Shown in pieces: positions 1 to 8,449 of a stretch of DNA of 64,000 bases (position 1 is the stretch's first letter; every line of letters starts with the position of its first letter). The stretch lies in NCBI RefSeq assembly GCF_014196425.1, contig NZ_JACIDR010000007.1:1-64000 (forward strand), read 5' to 3'. The notes beneath the pieces are model-generated. The model was not told the origin of the DNA. It was given only the letters and a program-made list of their open reading frames with translations, and did not search any database. The DNA comes from Hansschlegelia beijingensis. GTDB taxonomy: Bacteria > Pseudomonadota > Alphaproteobacteria > Rhizobiales > Methylopilaceae. Position numbers and translations under genes: made by a program.

Positions 1-387
1 GCCACAGCCCCCTCGCCCTCCGCAGCCACAAGATGACGCCGCGCAGAACCGTCAACCCGCAACCCGCCATAAACCGGACGGCTCTTTATCTCGGACACCA
101 ACACTGGAGTGCATCCACCGATAAGATGTATAGCGACGCGGAGCGCCAGATCCGGACAGGTCGAAACGAAGGCCCGCCAGAATACACTGACGGCCGTTGC
201 TCAACCCGCTTGCGGGGCGCTCTCCGATGCGCAATTGATGATCTCCGGGTGCGTCAGCGGCGGCAATAGTGCCGACTGTCACCATCGAGACGTCGAACGC
301 ATGAAGAGCAAGCGAGGTGATCGTCGAATGCGACCTCCCTCAAACCGGCTCCCGCCCCTGCGGCTGGGCCGGAGATTCGCCTGAGCG
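1..387. other. Left edge, no supported gene
   Basis: I see no convincing gene in these bases. Short open frames exist on both strands but none shows a recognisable domain, a good ribosome binding site or a coherent composition. The stretch probably holds the promoter of the downstream LuxR-type gene and perhaps the end of a gene lying outside the window. Confidence 0.4.
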
Positions 388-1425
388 ATGACTGACGCCC
401 GCGCTCGATCGGACCTGCCTCGGATGGACGACGCCATCTGGCACGGGATCGCGGGCGAGGTCGTGAAATCCATGGGCTCGAAGCATTTCCACCGGGAGCT
501 GATCAAGCTCCTGGAGGCGAGCATTCCGAGCGAGGCGGTCTGGATCATCCGCTACTCCGGCAAGCTGCCGCCGGACGTCGTCTACACCCACAACGTCCCG
601 GACGCGGTGCGCACGATCTACGACGCCCGCTGCTCGGCCATCGACCCGTTCTGCAAGCGCTGGAACGGCCAGCGCGAAGGCGGCGTCTACGCCCTGTCGC
701 AGCTCCACGACGAGAGCGCCGACTATCTGCTCTACACCAAGCGCTTCCTAACGGCGGCGAAGATGGACGACGAGCTCGGCATCTTCCTGCCGGAGACCGC
801 GCACAACTGCTTCGCGTTCTTCCTGGAGCGACAGAACGGACATTTCAGCGAGGAGGAGATCGAGCGCGCCAGGCTGCTCTACCCTGCGCTCGCGGGCTTC
901 CACCGCGTCCATCTCGGCTGGATCTTCAGCGAACTCGCGGCTGGCGACGCCCCGGAGGCGTTCGGGCTGCCGGACCGGCCGACCCTGATCCGCGACCGCG
1001 CGGGCGAGACGGTTTACGCGAGCGCTTCCTGGCGGACCCTCGAGAAGGTCACGCCGTCGCTGCTCGACAAGGTGGCGTTCGCCGCGAGAGGCGGCGTGGA
1101 GGAGCTTGCGATCGGCGCGATGATCCTGAGGCTCGAGCAGCTCGGCGCCGATTTCCCGCTGGCGCCGGGCGGCTCGATGTTCGTGGTCGAGCATCGGCCG
1201 CACGGCTACGGACAGCTGCCGCCGACCGACGAGCTCGCCCGCTTGTCCCCGCGCGAGCGGGAGGTGATGGAGTTCACCCTCAGGGGCGTCCCGACGCCGA
1301 GGATCGCCGAGAAGCTCGGCATCAGTCCCGGCACGGTCAAGAACACCAAGATCCGCCTCTACCGGAAGGCGAGCGTCTCGACCGAGCGGGAGCTGGTTCA
1401 GAAATACATGGCTCTTCTGGCCTGA
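388..1425 (+). CDS. LuxR-family transcriptional regulator (first of tandem pair)
   Basis: Predicted cytoplasmic DNA-binding regulator of 345 residues. The C-terminal 65 residues form a LuxR/GerE helix-turn-helix: LSPREREVMEF followed by a recognition helix around ISPGTVKNTKIRLYRKA. The N-terminal ~270 residues match no sensor domain I can name with certainty. They share blocks with the next gene (FHREL near the N-terminus, WIIRY, DELGIF, FFLER), so the two are paralogs. The stop overlaps the next start by one base (TGATG), so the genes are translationally coupled. No receiver domain is visible, so a small-molecule signal is more likely than phosphorylation. The start is uncertain; a methionine 12 codons in is an alternative. 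Confidence 0.8.
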   Translation: MTDARARSDLPRMDDAIWHGIAGEVVKSMGSKHFHRELIKLLEASIPSEAVWIIRYSGKLPPDVVYTHNVPDAVRTIYDARCSAIDPFCKRWNGQREGGVYALSQLHDESADYLLYTKRFLTAAKMDDELGIFLPETAHNCFAFFLERQNGHFSEEEIERARLLYPALAGFHRVHLGWIFSELAAGDAPEAFGLPDRPTLIRDRAGETVYASASWRTLEKVTPSLLDKVAFAARGGVEELAIGAMILRLEQLGADFPLAPGGSMFVVEHRPHGYGQLPPTDELARLSPREREVMEFTLRGVPTPRIAEKLGISPGTVKNTKIRLYRKASVSTERELVQKYMALLA

Positions 1426-2489
1426 TGCAGACGATGGCGCCGCACAGAATGACGACCCTGGGCGGCGAAGCCTGGTTCGCAGCGCTCGCGGCCCTGACCG
1501 CCTCGCTCGGCGAAGACACGTTCCACCGGGAGCTCGTCAGCACGTTCGGATCGCTGATCCCGCACAGCTCGAGCTGGATCATCCGCTATGCGCGCGGCGC
1601 CGTTCCGAACGTCATCTTCACCCGCGACGTGCCGGCGGAGGTGCTCGCGCATTACGACGCGAACTGCAGCGGCCTCGACCCGTTCTCCAGGCATTGGGCG
1701 CTCAACGAGAAGCCGGGAGTCAGGACCCTGCGCCAGTTCGACGATTCCGACCACGGCGTCGACCCCACGGCCTACAACGCTGTGTTCAAGCCGGTCGCGA
1801 ACGTCAGCGACGAGCTCGGCGTCTTCTTCTCCACAGTGGGGCACGCCTCGATCGGCGTCTTTCTCGAACGCGAGACCGGCTATTTCCACGAGAGCGAGAT
1901 CGAGCTGGCCCGGACCGTGTTTCCCCTGCTCGACGGCTTCTATGCGACCCACACCGGCCGCCTGTTCGCGCAGCTTCGTCGCTCCAGGCGCGCCTGCGAC
2001 GGCTTTCCGGCCGACCGCCCCATGCTGATCAAGGACCGCAGGGGGCTGGAGATCCTCTCCACTCCCGCGTGGCGGGCGGCGGCGGAGCAGGATCGATCGG
2101 TCCTGCGCGCCACCCAGGAGCCCGATCCGGAGCGGCTCACGCCGCTGAAATCGCATGTTCTGAAAAGGGAGACGCTCTCCGAATACTTCCCCCTGGCGCC
2201 CGGCGGCACGATCTTCATCCTGCTCGACCAGCCGCCGCCGGAGACCGTCAGGGGAAGCGGAGGCGCCGACAGCGCCGCCTTCGAGCGCCGCCTCACGGCT
2301 CAGGAGAGGATCGTCTTCCAGTTGATGATGTCCGGCTCTTCGACCGGCGGAATCGCCCAGCGGCTCGCGATCAGCAAGCGCTCCGTCAACAACTACCGCA
2401 TGAAGATCTATCGCAAGGCGGGCGTTCATTCGGAGCGCGCGCTGGTGCAGAAATTCGGAACGGTCGCGGCGCTCGCCGCCCCGTCGTGA
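1425..2489 (+). CDS. LuxR-family transcriptional regulator (second of tandem pair)
   Basis: 354-residue paralog of the upstream gene with the same layout: a long N-terminal domain sharing HREL, WIIRYARG, DELGVFF and FLERETGYF blocks, then a C-terminal LuxR-type helix-turn-helix (LTAQERIVFQL ... AISKRSVNNYRMKIYRKAGV). The linker between the domains is longer than in its partner. The start overlaps the previous stop by one base, so the pair is very likely co-transcribed. It converges on the emrB-like gene across a 36-base gap. The target genes and signal are unknown; the divergence of the sensor domains suggests different ligands or a heterodimer. Confidence 0.8.
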   Translation: MQTMAPHRMTTLGGEAWFAALAALTASLGEDTFHRELVSTFGSLIPHSSSWIIRYARGAVPNVIFTRDVPAEVLAHYDANCSGLDPFSRHWALNEKPGVRTLRQFDDSDHGVDPTAYNAVFKPVANVSDELGVFFSTVGHASIGVFLERETGYFHESEIELARTVFPLLDGFYATHTGRLFAQLRRSRRACDGFPADRPMLIKDRRGLEILSTPAWRAAAEQDRSVLRATQEPDPERLTPLKSHVLKRETLSEYFPLAPGGTIFILLDQPPPETVRGSGGADSAAFERRLTAQERIVFQLMMSGSSTGGIAQRLAISKRSVNNYRMKIYRKAGVHSERALVQKFGTVAALAAPS

Positions 2490-2495
2490 TCGCCT

Positions 2496-2510
2496 CGCGG
2501 CGTAGCCGCG
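2496..2510. terminator. Short hairpin between convergent genes
   Basis: A perfect 6-bp stem (CGCGGC, loop GTA, GCCGCG) lies in the 36-base gap between the second LuxR-type gene and the end of the emrB-like gene. It is short and lacks a T-tract on either strand, so termination is plausible but weakly supported. Confidence 0.35.
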
Positions 2511-2525
2511 CCCCCTCCCCGGCCG

Positions 2526-4112
2526 TCAGCTGTCGGCGCCCGAACGGGCCTTCGCCGCGGCCAGAATGGCGACGGCCGCCGCCGCAAGCAGCACGCCGAC
2601 CACCGCGAAGGCGTCCCCGAAGCCCATGATCAGCGACTGGCGCCGGACGACCTGCCCGATCTGGACGATCGCCTCGTGATTCGCGAGCGCCGGATCCGTC
2701 GCGCCGTGGGACATGAAATAGCCGGCCATCTGGCCGATGCGCGCCCGGACTTCGTCCCTGCCGAGGTTCACGGACTGGCCGATGATGTTCGAGTGGTACT
2801 GCTCGCGCTTGGTGACGATGGTCGCAAGCGCGGCGGTGCCGGCGGCGCCGCCCAGGTTCCGCAGCATGTTCGACAGGCCGGACGCCGCGCCGGCGTCCCT
2901 GGCCGCGATGCCGCTGGTCGTGATGGCGCTGATCGGGGCGATGACAAGCGCCTGGCCGAGCGCCCGGATGACGTTGGGCAGGAAGAACTGGTCGCCGGCG
3001 CTGTCGGGCGACAGCGCCACGTTCATGAAGCAGCTTCCGGCGAACAGCGCGAGGCCGGCGAAGGTGATGAGGCGGACGTCGAAGCGCCGCATCAGCATGG
3101 GCACGAAGGGGATCAGCAGGAGCTGCGGCAGGCCGGTCCAGGCGAGGACCGACCCGATCTGCTCGGCGTTGTAGCGCTGCGCCTGGCCGAGATATTGCGG
3201 CAGCAGGTACACGGTTCCGAACAGCGCCGCGCCGAGCAGCGTGTTCGCGACGACGCCGATCAGGAAGTTGCGCTCCTTCAGCAGCCGCAGGTTCACGAGC
3301 GGCTTCGCGGTCGTGAGCTCGATCCAGATGAAGACGGCCAAGAACGCCGCCGCGACGAAGCTCAGCCGGAAGATGAAGGGCGAAGCGAACCAGTCGTCCT
3401 TCTCGCCCTCCTCAAGCACGGTCTGGAACGCCGCAAGCCCGATCGCCATCGTGACGATGCCGGACCAGTCGCCTTCCTTCAGCAGACCGAGACGCATCGG
3501 GCTCGCTTCGAGCGTGGCCGCAAGCGCGACGATCATGACGACGCTGGGAACCGCGTTGACGTAGAAGATCGACCGCCAACCGTAATTTTCCGTGAGGTAG
3601 CCGCCGATGGTCGGCCCGATCGCCGGCGCGAACGTCACCGCGAGCGCGAACATCGCGAGGCCGACAGGCTGCTGCGGCTTCGGCAGCTTGGTCAGGATCA
3701 GCGTGAAGGCCATCGGGATCAGCACGCCGCCGGCGAAGCCCTGCAGGCCGCGCATCACGATCATCGAGCCGAGATCGTGCGTGAACGCGCAGGCGATCGA
3801 GAACAGCGGAAACAGGACGGCGTTCGCCAGCATGTAGCGGCGAAACGAGAACACCCGGCTGAGATAGTCGGTCAGCGGGATCACGATGATCTCGCCGATC
3901 AGATAGGCGGTCGAGATCCAGGCGCCGTTGTCGACGCCGGTGCCGATGCCTCCCTCGATGTCGAGCAGGGATGCGTTGGTGATCTGGATGTTGAGGATCG
4001 CCATGAAGGCACCGATCATCGCGGCCGAGACAGCGATCCAGTCCGTCAGGCTGGCCCCGGCGCGGGCCCCGAACGGCGCCGGCCCCGTCATCGTCGCTGT
4101 CGTCGCGGACAT
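2526..4112 (-). CDS. emrB: EmrB-type multidrug efflux MFS permease (DHA2 family)
   Basis: Inner-membrane drug:proton antiporter of 528 residues, the usual length for 14-TM DHA2 transporters. The N-terminus contains the family pattern around MAILNIQITNASLLDIEGGIG and WISTAYLIGEIIVIP, and motif C-like AIGPTIGGYLTENYGWR in TM5. It lies 18 bases downstream of the HlyD/EmrA-type adaptor on the same strand, so the two should form an EmrAB-type pump. No outer-membrane channel gene is adjacent. No TetR or MarR regulator is beside the operon. The exact substrate cannot be read from the sequence. Confidence 0.9.
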   Translation of the reverse strand: MSATTATMTGPAPFGARAGASLTDWIAVSAAMIGAFMAILNIQITNASLLDIEGGIGTGVDNGAWISTAYLIGEIIVIPLTDYLSRVFSFRRYMLANAVLFPLFSIACAFTHDLGSMIVMRGLQGFAGGVLIPMAFTLILTKLPKPQQPVGLAMFALAVTFAPAIGPTIGGYLTENYGWRSIFYVNAVPSVVMIVALAATLEASPMRLGLLKEGDWSGIVTMAIGLAAFQTVLEEGEKDDWFASPFIFRLSFVAAAFLAVFIWIELTTAKPLVNLRLLKERNFLIGVVANTLLGAALFGTVYLLPQYLGQAQRYNAEQIGSVLAWTGLPQLLLIPFVPMLMRRFDVRLITFAGLALFAGSCFMNVALSPDSAGDQFFLPNVIRALGQALVIAPISAITTSGIAARDAGAASGLSNMLRNLGGAAGTAALATIVTKREQYHSNIIGQSVNLGRDEVRARIGQMAGYFMSHGATDPALANHEAIVQIGQVVRRQSLIMGFGDAFAVVGVLLAAAAVAILAAAKARSGADS

Positions 4113-4130
4113 GGCGGCCTCCCCGGCGAG

Positions 4131-5336
4131 CTACTTGGCCGCGCCGGCGACGAGGGCCGGGCGAGGCTTCGCCAGCGTGTCGATGCTTGGCACGACCGAC
4201 ATGCCGGGGCGGAGATCGCCGGCCGCCTGGGCGTCGCCCGCGAGGCTGATGCGCACCGGTATGCGCTGCACGACCTTGGTGAAGTTGCCTGTGGCGTTGT
4301 CGGGCGGCAGCAGCGCGAAAGTCTGCCCGCTCGACGGCGCGAGGCTGTCCACGACGCCGTGGAAGACCCGGCCGGGGAACATGTCGACCTCGATGTCAAC
4401 CGGCTGACCGGGCTTCACGTCGGTGAGCTGCGTCTCCTTGTAGTTCGCGACGACGTAGGCTTCGCTCAGCGGCACCACGGACATCAGCTGAGTGCCCGCC
4501 TGGACATACTGGCCGACGCGCAGCGTGCGGTTTCCGACGACGCCGTCCGACGGAGAAACGATGGTGGCGTAGCTCAGGTTGAGCTCGGCCTGACGCTCGA
4601 CGGCCTGATCGTGCAGGAGCTTGGCCTCGGCCTGGGAGAGGTCGGCCTTGAGCTGGTCGACCTGCTTGGTCGCCGAGGCGAGCGAGGCCTGGTCGCGCTG
4701 CACGGTCGCCTGCGCCGCCGCGATCCGCGACGCGGCGTTCTGGGCGTTCTCGACGGACCCGTAGCCGGTCTTGGCGAGGTCCGAGAAGCGGCGGTTCTCC
4801 TGCTGGGCGAAGGTCAGATTCGCCTGATCGAGATCGAGCGTCGCTTTGGCGGCGTCGATGACGGAGGCCTGGGCCGCGATCGCGGCCTTCTCGCCCTCGA
4901 TGGCGGCCATGGAGATGGCCACGTCGGACTTCGCCTGGTCGAGCGCTGCGCGAGAGTCCCGGTCGTCGATCTCTGCGAGGATCTGACCGGCTCGCACCGG
5001 CTCGTTGTCGCCGACCAGCACGCGGGCGAGGTAGCCGGGGATCTTGGGCGCGATGTTGACGTTGTCGGCCTGGACATAGGCGTCGTCGGTCGAGATCTGG
5101 AAGCGGCCGACGGTCCAGTAATCGTGGCCATAGTACCCGCCGACGGCGAGCGCCGCGATCGCCGCGCCGGCCATCAGAAGACGCTTCGCCAGCCTGCCCC
5201 GGGTTCTCCCCGCAGCGCGCGTCTTGTCTGCCACGGCCGGCGCGCTCGACGGCCTCGCTTCGGCGCGAGGGATGTCGAGAGCCTCGGAAACATCAACTTC
5301 ACGCTCCGCCGTGAAGTTGTTCTGATGACTCGTCAT
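4131..5336 (-). CDS. emrA: EmrA-type HlyD-family periplasmic adaptor
   Basis: Membrane fusion protein of 401 residues that would link the EmrB-like permease to an outer-membrane channel. It has a cytoplasmic tail of about 50 residues, one TM helix (LLMAGAAIAALAVGGYYG), a split biotinyl-lipoyl domain (DAYVQADNVNIAPKIPGYL ... VSPSDGVVGNRTLRVGQYV), a long alanine/glutamine-rich coiled-coil hairpin between the halves and a C-terminal beta-barrel (VDIEVDMFPGRVFHGVVDS). It is the upstream partner of emrB with an 18-base gap and follows an exported hydrolase gene on the same strand by 56 bases. Confidence 0.9.
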   Translation of the reverse strand: MTSHQNNFTAEREVDVSEALDIPRAEARPSSAPAVADKTRAAGRTRGRLAKRLLMAGAAIAALAVGGYYGHDYWTVGRFQISTDDAYVQADNVNIAPKIPGYLARVLVGDNEPVRAGQILAEIDDRDSRAALDQAKSDVAISMAAIEGEKAAIAAQASVIDAAKATLDLDQANLTFAQQENRRFSDLAKTGYGSVENAQNAASRIAAAQATVQRDQASLASATKQVDQLKADLSQAEAKLLHDQAVERQAELNLSYATIVSPSDGVVGNRTLRVGQYVQAGTQLMSVVPLSEAYVVANYKETQLTDVKPGQPVDIEVDMFPGRVFHGVVDSLAPSSGQTFALLPPDNATGNFTKVVQRIPVRISLAGDAQAAGDLRPGMSVVPSIDTLAKPRPALVAGAAK

Positions 5337-5364
5337 GTCAGCCTCCTGGCTGCAAGCGACCGCG

Positions 5365-5382
5365 CCGGCGCCATTGCGCCGG
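5365..5382 (-). terminator. Intercistronic hairpin between the hydrolase and emrA
   Basis: A perfect 7-bp stem (CCGGCGC, loop CATT, GCGCCGG) lies between the end of the exported hydrolase gene and the start of emrA. Having no T-tract, it may be a partial terminator or an RNA-stabilising element separating the two units. Confidence 0.35.
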
Positions 5383-5392
5383 TGGGGCGGCC

Positions 5393-6172
5393 TCAGCGGC
5401 CGGCGGCCTCGAGGATGAGCTTGGAGATGATTTCGGGCTGCGAGATCAGCGACAGATGGCTGGCCGCCACCTCGATCGTCTTGGCGCCCATGCGCTTCGC
5501 CATGAACCGTTCGAGATCAGGGTTGATGGTGCGGTCATTGGTCGAGACGGCATAGAAGCTGGGCTTGGACCGCCACGCGGCGTGGGTGGTCTTGCCGGCG
5601 AGCAGCTCCTTGCGGAAGGGCTCCTGCACCGCGTAGAGCACCAGAGCTTTCGCTTCGGGAAGGTCGCCGGCGAAGTCCTTGAGGAAGGCCTCCCGGGTCA
5701 GTCGCCCCTCGCCGCCGTCGAAGACGATCCCGGCGCTCGCGGGCGGGGTCGGATAGGTCTTTGCCAGCGCCGTATAGTCTTCACCAGCGTCCGGCGCGCG
5801 GGCGGCGACATAGACCAGCGACGACACCTTGGGGTGAACCCCGGCCTCGGTGACCAGCATGCCGGAGAAGGAATGCCCTACCAGCACGGCGGGACCGTCC
5901 TGCCGGTCCAGCACGCGCTCGACCGCCGCGACGGCCTCCGGCAGCGTCGTCAGCGGGTTCTGCACCGCGGTCGCGTTGAGGCCTTCGGCCTGCAGCCGGG
6001 CGATCACCTCGCTCCAGCACGACCCGTCGGCGAACAGGCCGTGCGCCAGCACGACGTTGTTGGCGCGAACAGGCGGGTTCTTCTGCTGGGCGCGAGCGGG
6101 CGCGGCCACGCCGACCGCGGCAGCGGCGGCGCCGGCCGCCAGGACGGCGGAGAACATGCGGCGGTCCATCAT
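5393..6172 (-). CDS. Exported alpha/beta hydrolase
   Basis: 259-residue alpha/beta-hydrolase fold protein. The N-terminus has twin arginines followed by a hydrophobic stretch (DRRMFSAVLAAGAAAAAVGVAAPARAQ), suggesting Tat or Sec export. The fold signature is present: VLAHGLFADGSCW (oxyanion region), the nucleophile elbow GHSFSG and a late histidine (ASHLSL). The family resembles the small hydrolases of the EstC/salicylate-esterase type; the substrate is unknown. It lies directly upstream of emrAB on the same strand and may share a promoter in the 6.2 kb region. AAGGA about 8 bases upstream supports this start; a second ATG follows immediately. Confidence 0.75.
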   Translation of the reverse strand: MMDRRMFSAVLAAGAAAAAVGVAAPARAQQKNPPVRANNVVLAHGLFADGSCWSEVIARLQAEGLNATAVQNPLTTLPEAVAAVERVLDRQDGPAVLVGHSFSGMLVTEAGVHPKVSSLVYVAARAPDAGEDYTALAKTYPTPPASAGIVFDGGEGRLTREAFLKDFAGDLPEAKALVLYAVQEPFRKELLAGKTTHAAWRSKPSFYAVSTNDRTINPDLERFMAKRMGAKTIEVAASHLSLISQPEIISKLILEAAGR

Positions 6173-6600
6173 GGTCAGGGTCCTTGGTGAGCTGTTTGGA
6201 GTAACTACGCCGCCGATTATCGTTCTTCATTAGGTTAAATCGATCAGACGATGGTTCTCGCGCCCTATACTCACGTATGTGCCGAGTCGTGTTCCGGCTT
6301 CAGGGCGGCCGATTCAGTCTTGGCGAGACGCCAGTCCGGAGGCGAGTGGCTGACGCGCCGCAGGGCGGGATGCGTGGCGGGCCCGGGATGGATGGCCGTG
6401 GCGCTCGGCTACGGCGAAGTCGCCAGCAAGAAGACGTAAAGTCGCCTGCGATCGCGGCCTTCACGACGCAAGCGATCGAGCCGTATCAGGCCGTCTCGTC
6501 CTGCGCACACCTGTGTATGATTCACGATCTCGAGGGGCCGACCTAGATTGAGCCCTGGTCGAGCGCCGCTCGTTGCATCTGAGAGATGCAGAGGATTGCT
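6173..6600. other. Intergenic region with divergent promoters
   Basis: The 428 bases between the exported hydrolase (leftward) and the receiver gene (rightward) hold no gene I can support. An AT-richer patch around 6205-6270 (including TATACT near 6264) is the likely promoter region for both directions. The open frames here lack ribosome binding sites and recognisable motifs. Confidence 0.4.
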
Positions 6601-6975
6601 ATGCCGAAGCCCCCCACCATCGCGATCGTCGACGACGACGAGGGCGTGCGCGCCTCGCTCGCCAGTCTCGTGCGATCGCTCGGCTATCAGGCCCGCACCT
6701 ACGGTTCGGGTCCGGAGTTTCTGCGTGACGGCGTCAGCGAGCAGCCGGCCTGCATGATCTCTGACGTTCAGATGCCGGCGATGACCGGGGACCGGCTGCA
6801 GGAAGTCTTGCTGTCGGCGGGAGTTCGATTCCCGATCATATTCATGACCGCCTTCCCGACCGAAGATGTGCGCCGGAAAGTTCTTGCGAACGGCGCCTAC
6901 CGCTTCCTCACGAAGCCTTCCGACGGCGACACGCTGATCCGGTGCATCGAGGACGCGCTGGCCGAGCCGGCCTGA
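6601..6975 (+). CDS. Stand-alone response regulator receiver (FixJ/CheY-like)
   Basis: Single receiver domain of about 124 residues with no output domain. Acidic pocket DDDEG near the N-terminus, phospho-acceptor aspartate in MISDVQMPAMTG, conserved threonine in FMTAFPTEDV and lysine in FLTKP. The pattern is that of FixJ-type receivers, but the protein ends right after the domain, so it probably passes phosphoryl groups or acts through protein contacts. The ATG at 6601 is chosen because GAGGA sits five bases upstream; an in-frame ATG at 6586 lacks such a site. No histidine kinase is nearby. Confidence 0.85.
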   Translation: MPKPPTIAIVDDDEGVRASLASLVRSLGYQARTYGSGPEFLRDGVSEQPACMISDVQMPAMTGDRLQEVLLSAGVRFPIIFMTAFPTEDVRRKVLANGAYRFLTKPSDGDTLIRCIEDALAEPA

Positions 6976-7286
6976 ACGCGCCGCCGCCTCATCGCCCGCA
7001 GAGCGCCAGCACAGATCTCCCGTCGTGAACGCCGCAGCTGTCGCCAGGCCGCGCCGGTCGCCCCGGCGACGGCCTGCAGAGGGCCCTCCCTCGTGGCGGG
7101 AATGCGGCTTAATCTGGAAGCCCGCCACAATATCGCGCCGCCGAACCAGCAAGTCCGACAGACTACGTGATGCAAACCAACGTATGAAACTGCGATATCC
7201 ACGTGCAATGTCGCCGGCGTGGTCCCCGAATTAAATCTCTCCTCACGACGCCGTCACGGGACGGCGCCTCACAACGGGAGAAGATC
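6976..7286. other. Intergenic region upstream of the small secreted protein
   Basis: About 310 bases between the receiver gene and the small secreted protein. No open frame here has a convincing start or motif. The region presumably carries the receiver gene's terminator and the promoter of the downstream gene. Confidence 0.35.
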
Positions 7287-7538
7287 ATGAAGACCATCAT
7301 TTACGCCATCGGCGCCCTGGCTCTGAGCTGCAGCATGGCTTCGGCGCAGGGACTGGCCTCGAGCGCCCACAGCGGCTACGCCCCGGCGGTTCAGTCCGAG
7401 CAGGCCGCCGCGTCGTCGCGTCACGACGTTTCCGTCGAGAGGACCGGCTCGGTCCGGTTCGAGCGGACGCGGAGCTATCCGGCGCCGCAGAGCACCGAAG
7501 AGGCGATCCGGTGGGACGCTAACCGGAACAACGGCTGA
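7287..7538 (+). CDS. Small secreted protein of unknown function
   Basis: 83-residue protein with a clear signal peptide (MKTIIYAIGALALSCSMASA, cleavage before QG) followed by a short hydrophilic mature part rich in Ser, Ala, Arg and Glu and ending in NRNNG. The strong ribosome site GGGAGAAG ends about six bases before the ATG. I recognise no domain. It stands alone between the receiver gene and a convergent DUF3280-like gene. Confidence 0.65.
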   Translation: MKTIIYAIGALALSCSMASAQGLASSAHSGYAPAVQSEQAAASSRHDVSVERTGSVRFERTRSYPAPQSTEEAIRWDANRNNG

Positions 7539-7658
7539 CATGCCGTTCCCGGCCTCGCCCGGCCCCGGCGTCCGGGCAGGGCGAGGCCCGAACGCGTCTT
7601 GAGGCGCGAATGCTCGAGCGCCCCCGAAGAGGCGCGCGGCCCGCGCTGGCCGGCGCCC

Positions 7659-8222
7659 TCAGCTCTTCGCTGAAGGCAGCAGATAGTTTTTCACCAGATA
7701 CCTGATCGCGTGCCGCCAGGACTCGTCGCTGTTCCCGCGCAGATCCACGCTCTTCCCGAAGATCCGCTTCCCGGTCTCGACGTCCGCCATGTAGACGTTG
7801 AGGTTCAGGATCAGCTCGGACACCTTCTGCACCTCGATCCAGGCGACCTCCCTGGCCCCTGCGGCCTTTCCGTACCGGAGCTCGCAGCCCGCGCACGATC
7901 CAAGCGCCTGGTCCTGATCGATCTGTGCCCGCATGGACGGATCGATCGGCTTGAACGTGTACCTGCCGGACTGCTCCAGCATCGTCCTGAAGGTCTCTTC
8001 GAGCTTCCTGATGCGGTCGCGCTCGGCGTCCGAGGTCGGTATCCACTCCGCGTGATCGTTCTGCATCTTCACCCCGAGCAGCGCGATCGGGACCGGCCCC
8101 GCCGACTCCGCAAAAGCCCCGCCGAGCGGCGCCCCGCCCAGAAGAGCCGCCAAGGCTGCCGCCGCCAGCAGCTTCGCTGCACGCGACCCGCGGCGCAGCG
8201 TCCGGCCGGACAGATTGATCAT
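7659..8222 (-). CDS. DUF3280/DUF2380-like exported protein
   Basis: 187-residue protein with an N-terminal signal peptide (LLAAAALAALLGGAPLGGAFA). The mature part resembles the DUF3280/DUF2380 group: PIALLGVKMQND near the start, a long charged helix, the pair CAGC, and an alpha/beta tail EVAWIEVQKVSELILNLNVYM ending in a conserved-looking region with YLVKNYLLP. From memory, such proteins turn up near methanol-oxidation genes in methylotrophs, but the function is unknown. ATG at 8222 is preceded by AGGAGAG. It is 228 bases downstream of the formamidase gene on the same strand. Confidence 0.65.
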   Translation of the reverse strand: MINLSGRTLRRGSRAAKLLAAAALAALLGGAPLGGAFAESAGPVPIALLGVKMQNDHAEWIPTSDAERDRIRKLEETFRTMLEQSGRYTFKPIDPSMRAQIDQDQALGSCAGCELRYGKAAGAREVAWIEVQKVSELILNLNVYMADVETGKRIFGKSVDLRGNSDESWRHAIRYLVKNYLLPSAKS

Positions 8223-8449
8223 GAGGCTCTCCTGAAGTTGTCGGCGGACAACGTCTCTAGCAAACGTCCGTCCGACGCGGGAGATCCAGAGGGGTCGGGT
8301 CGCGCGCAAAGATCCGCCCGGGTCGCGCGGCAGCGGGGCTGATCGGGGGGAATGCGCGGGTTTCGGCCGTGGCGCGCGAAAGTCTGGCGGGCGGACAGGG
8401 CGTCCCGCCAGAGAGCTACGCGACGACCGAATGTTGGCAGGAGGCCCCG

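Noticed and set aside
2676-5555. A 959-codon open frame on the plus strand across the efflux operon
   Set aside because: Its translation is an Arg/Asp/Gly-rich text with no domain, it lies opposite clear emrA and emrB genes, and long antisense frames are expected at this GC content.
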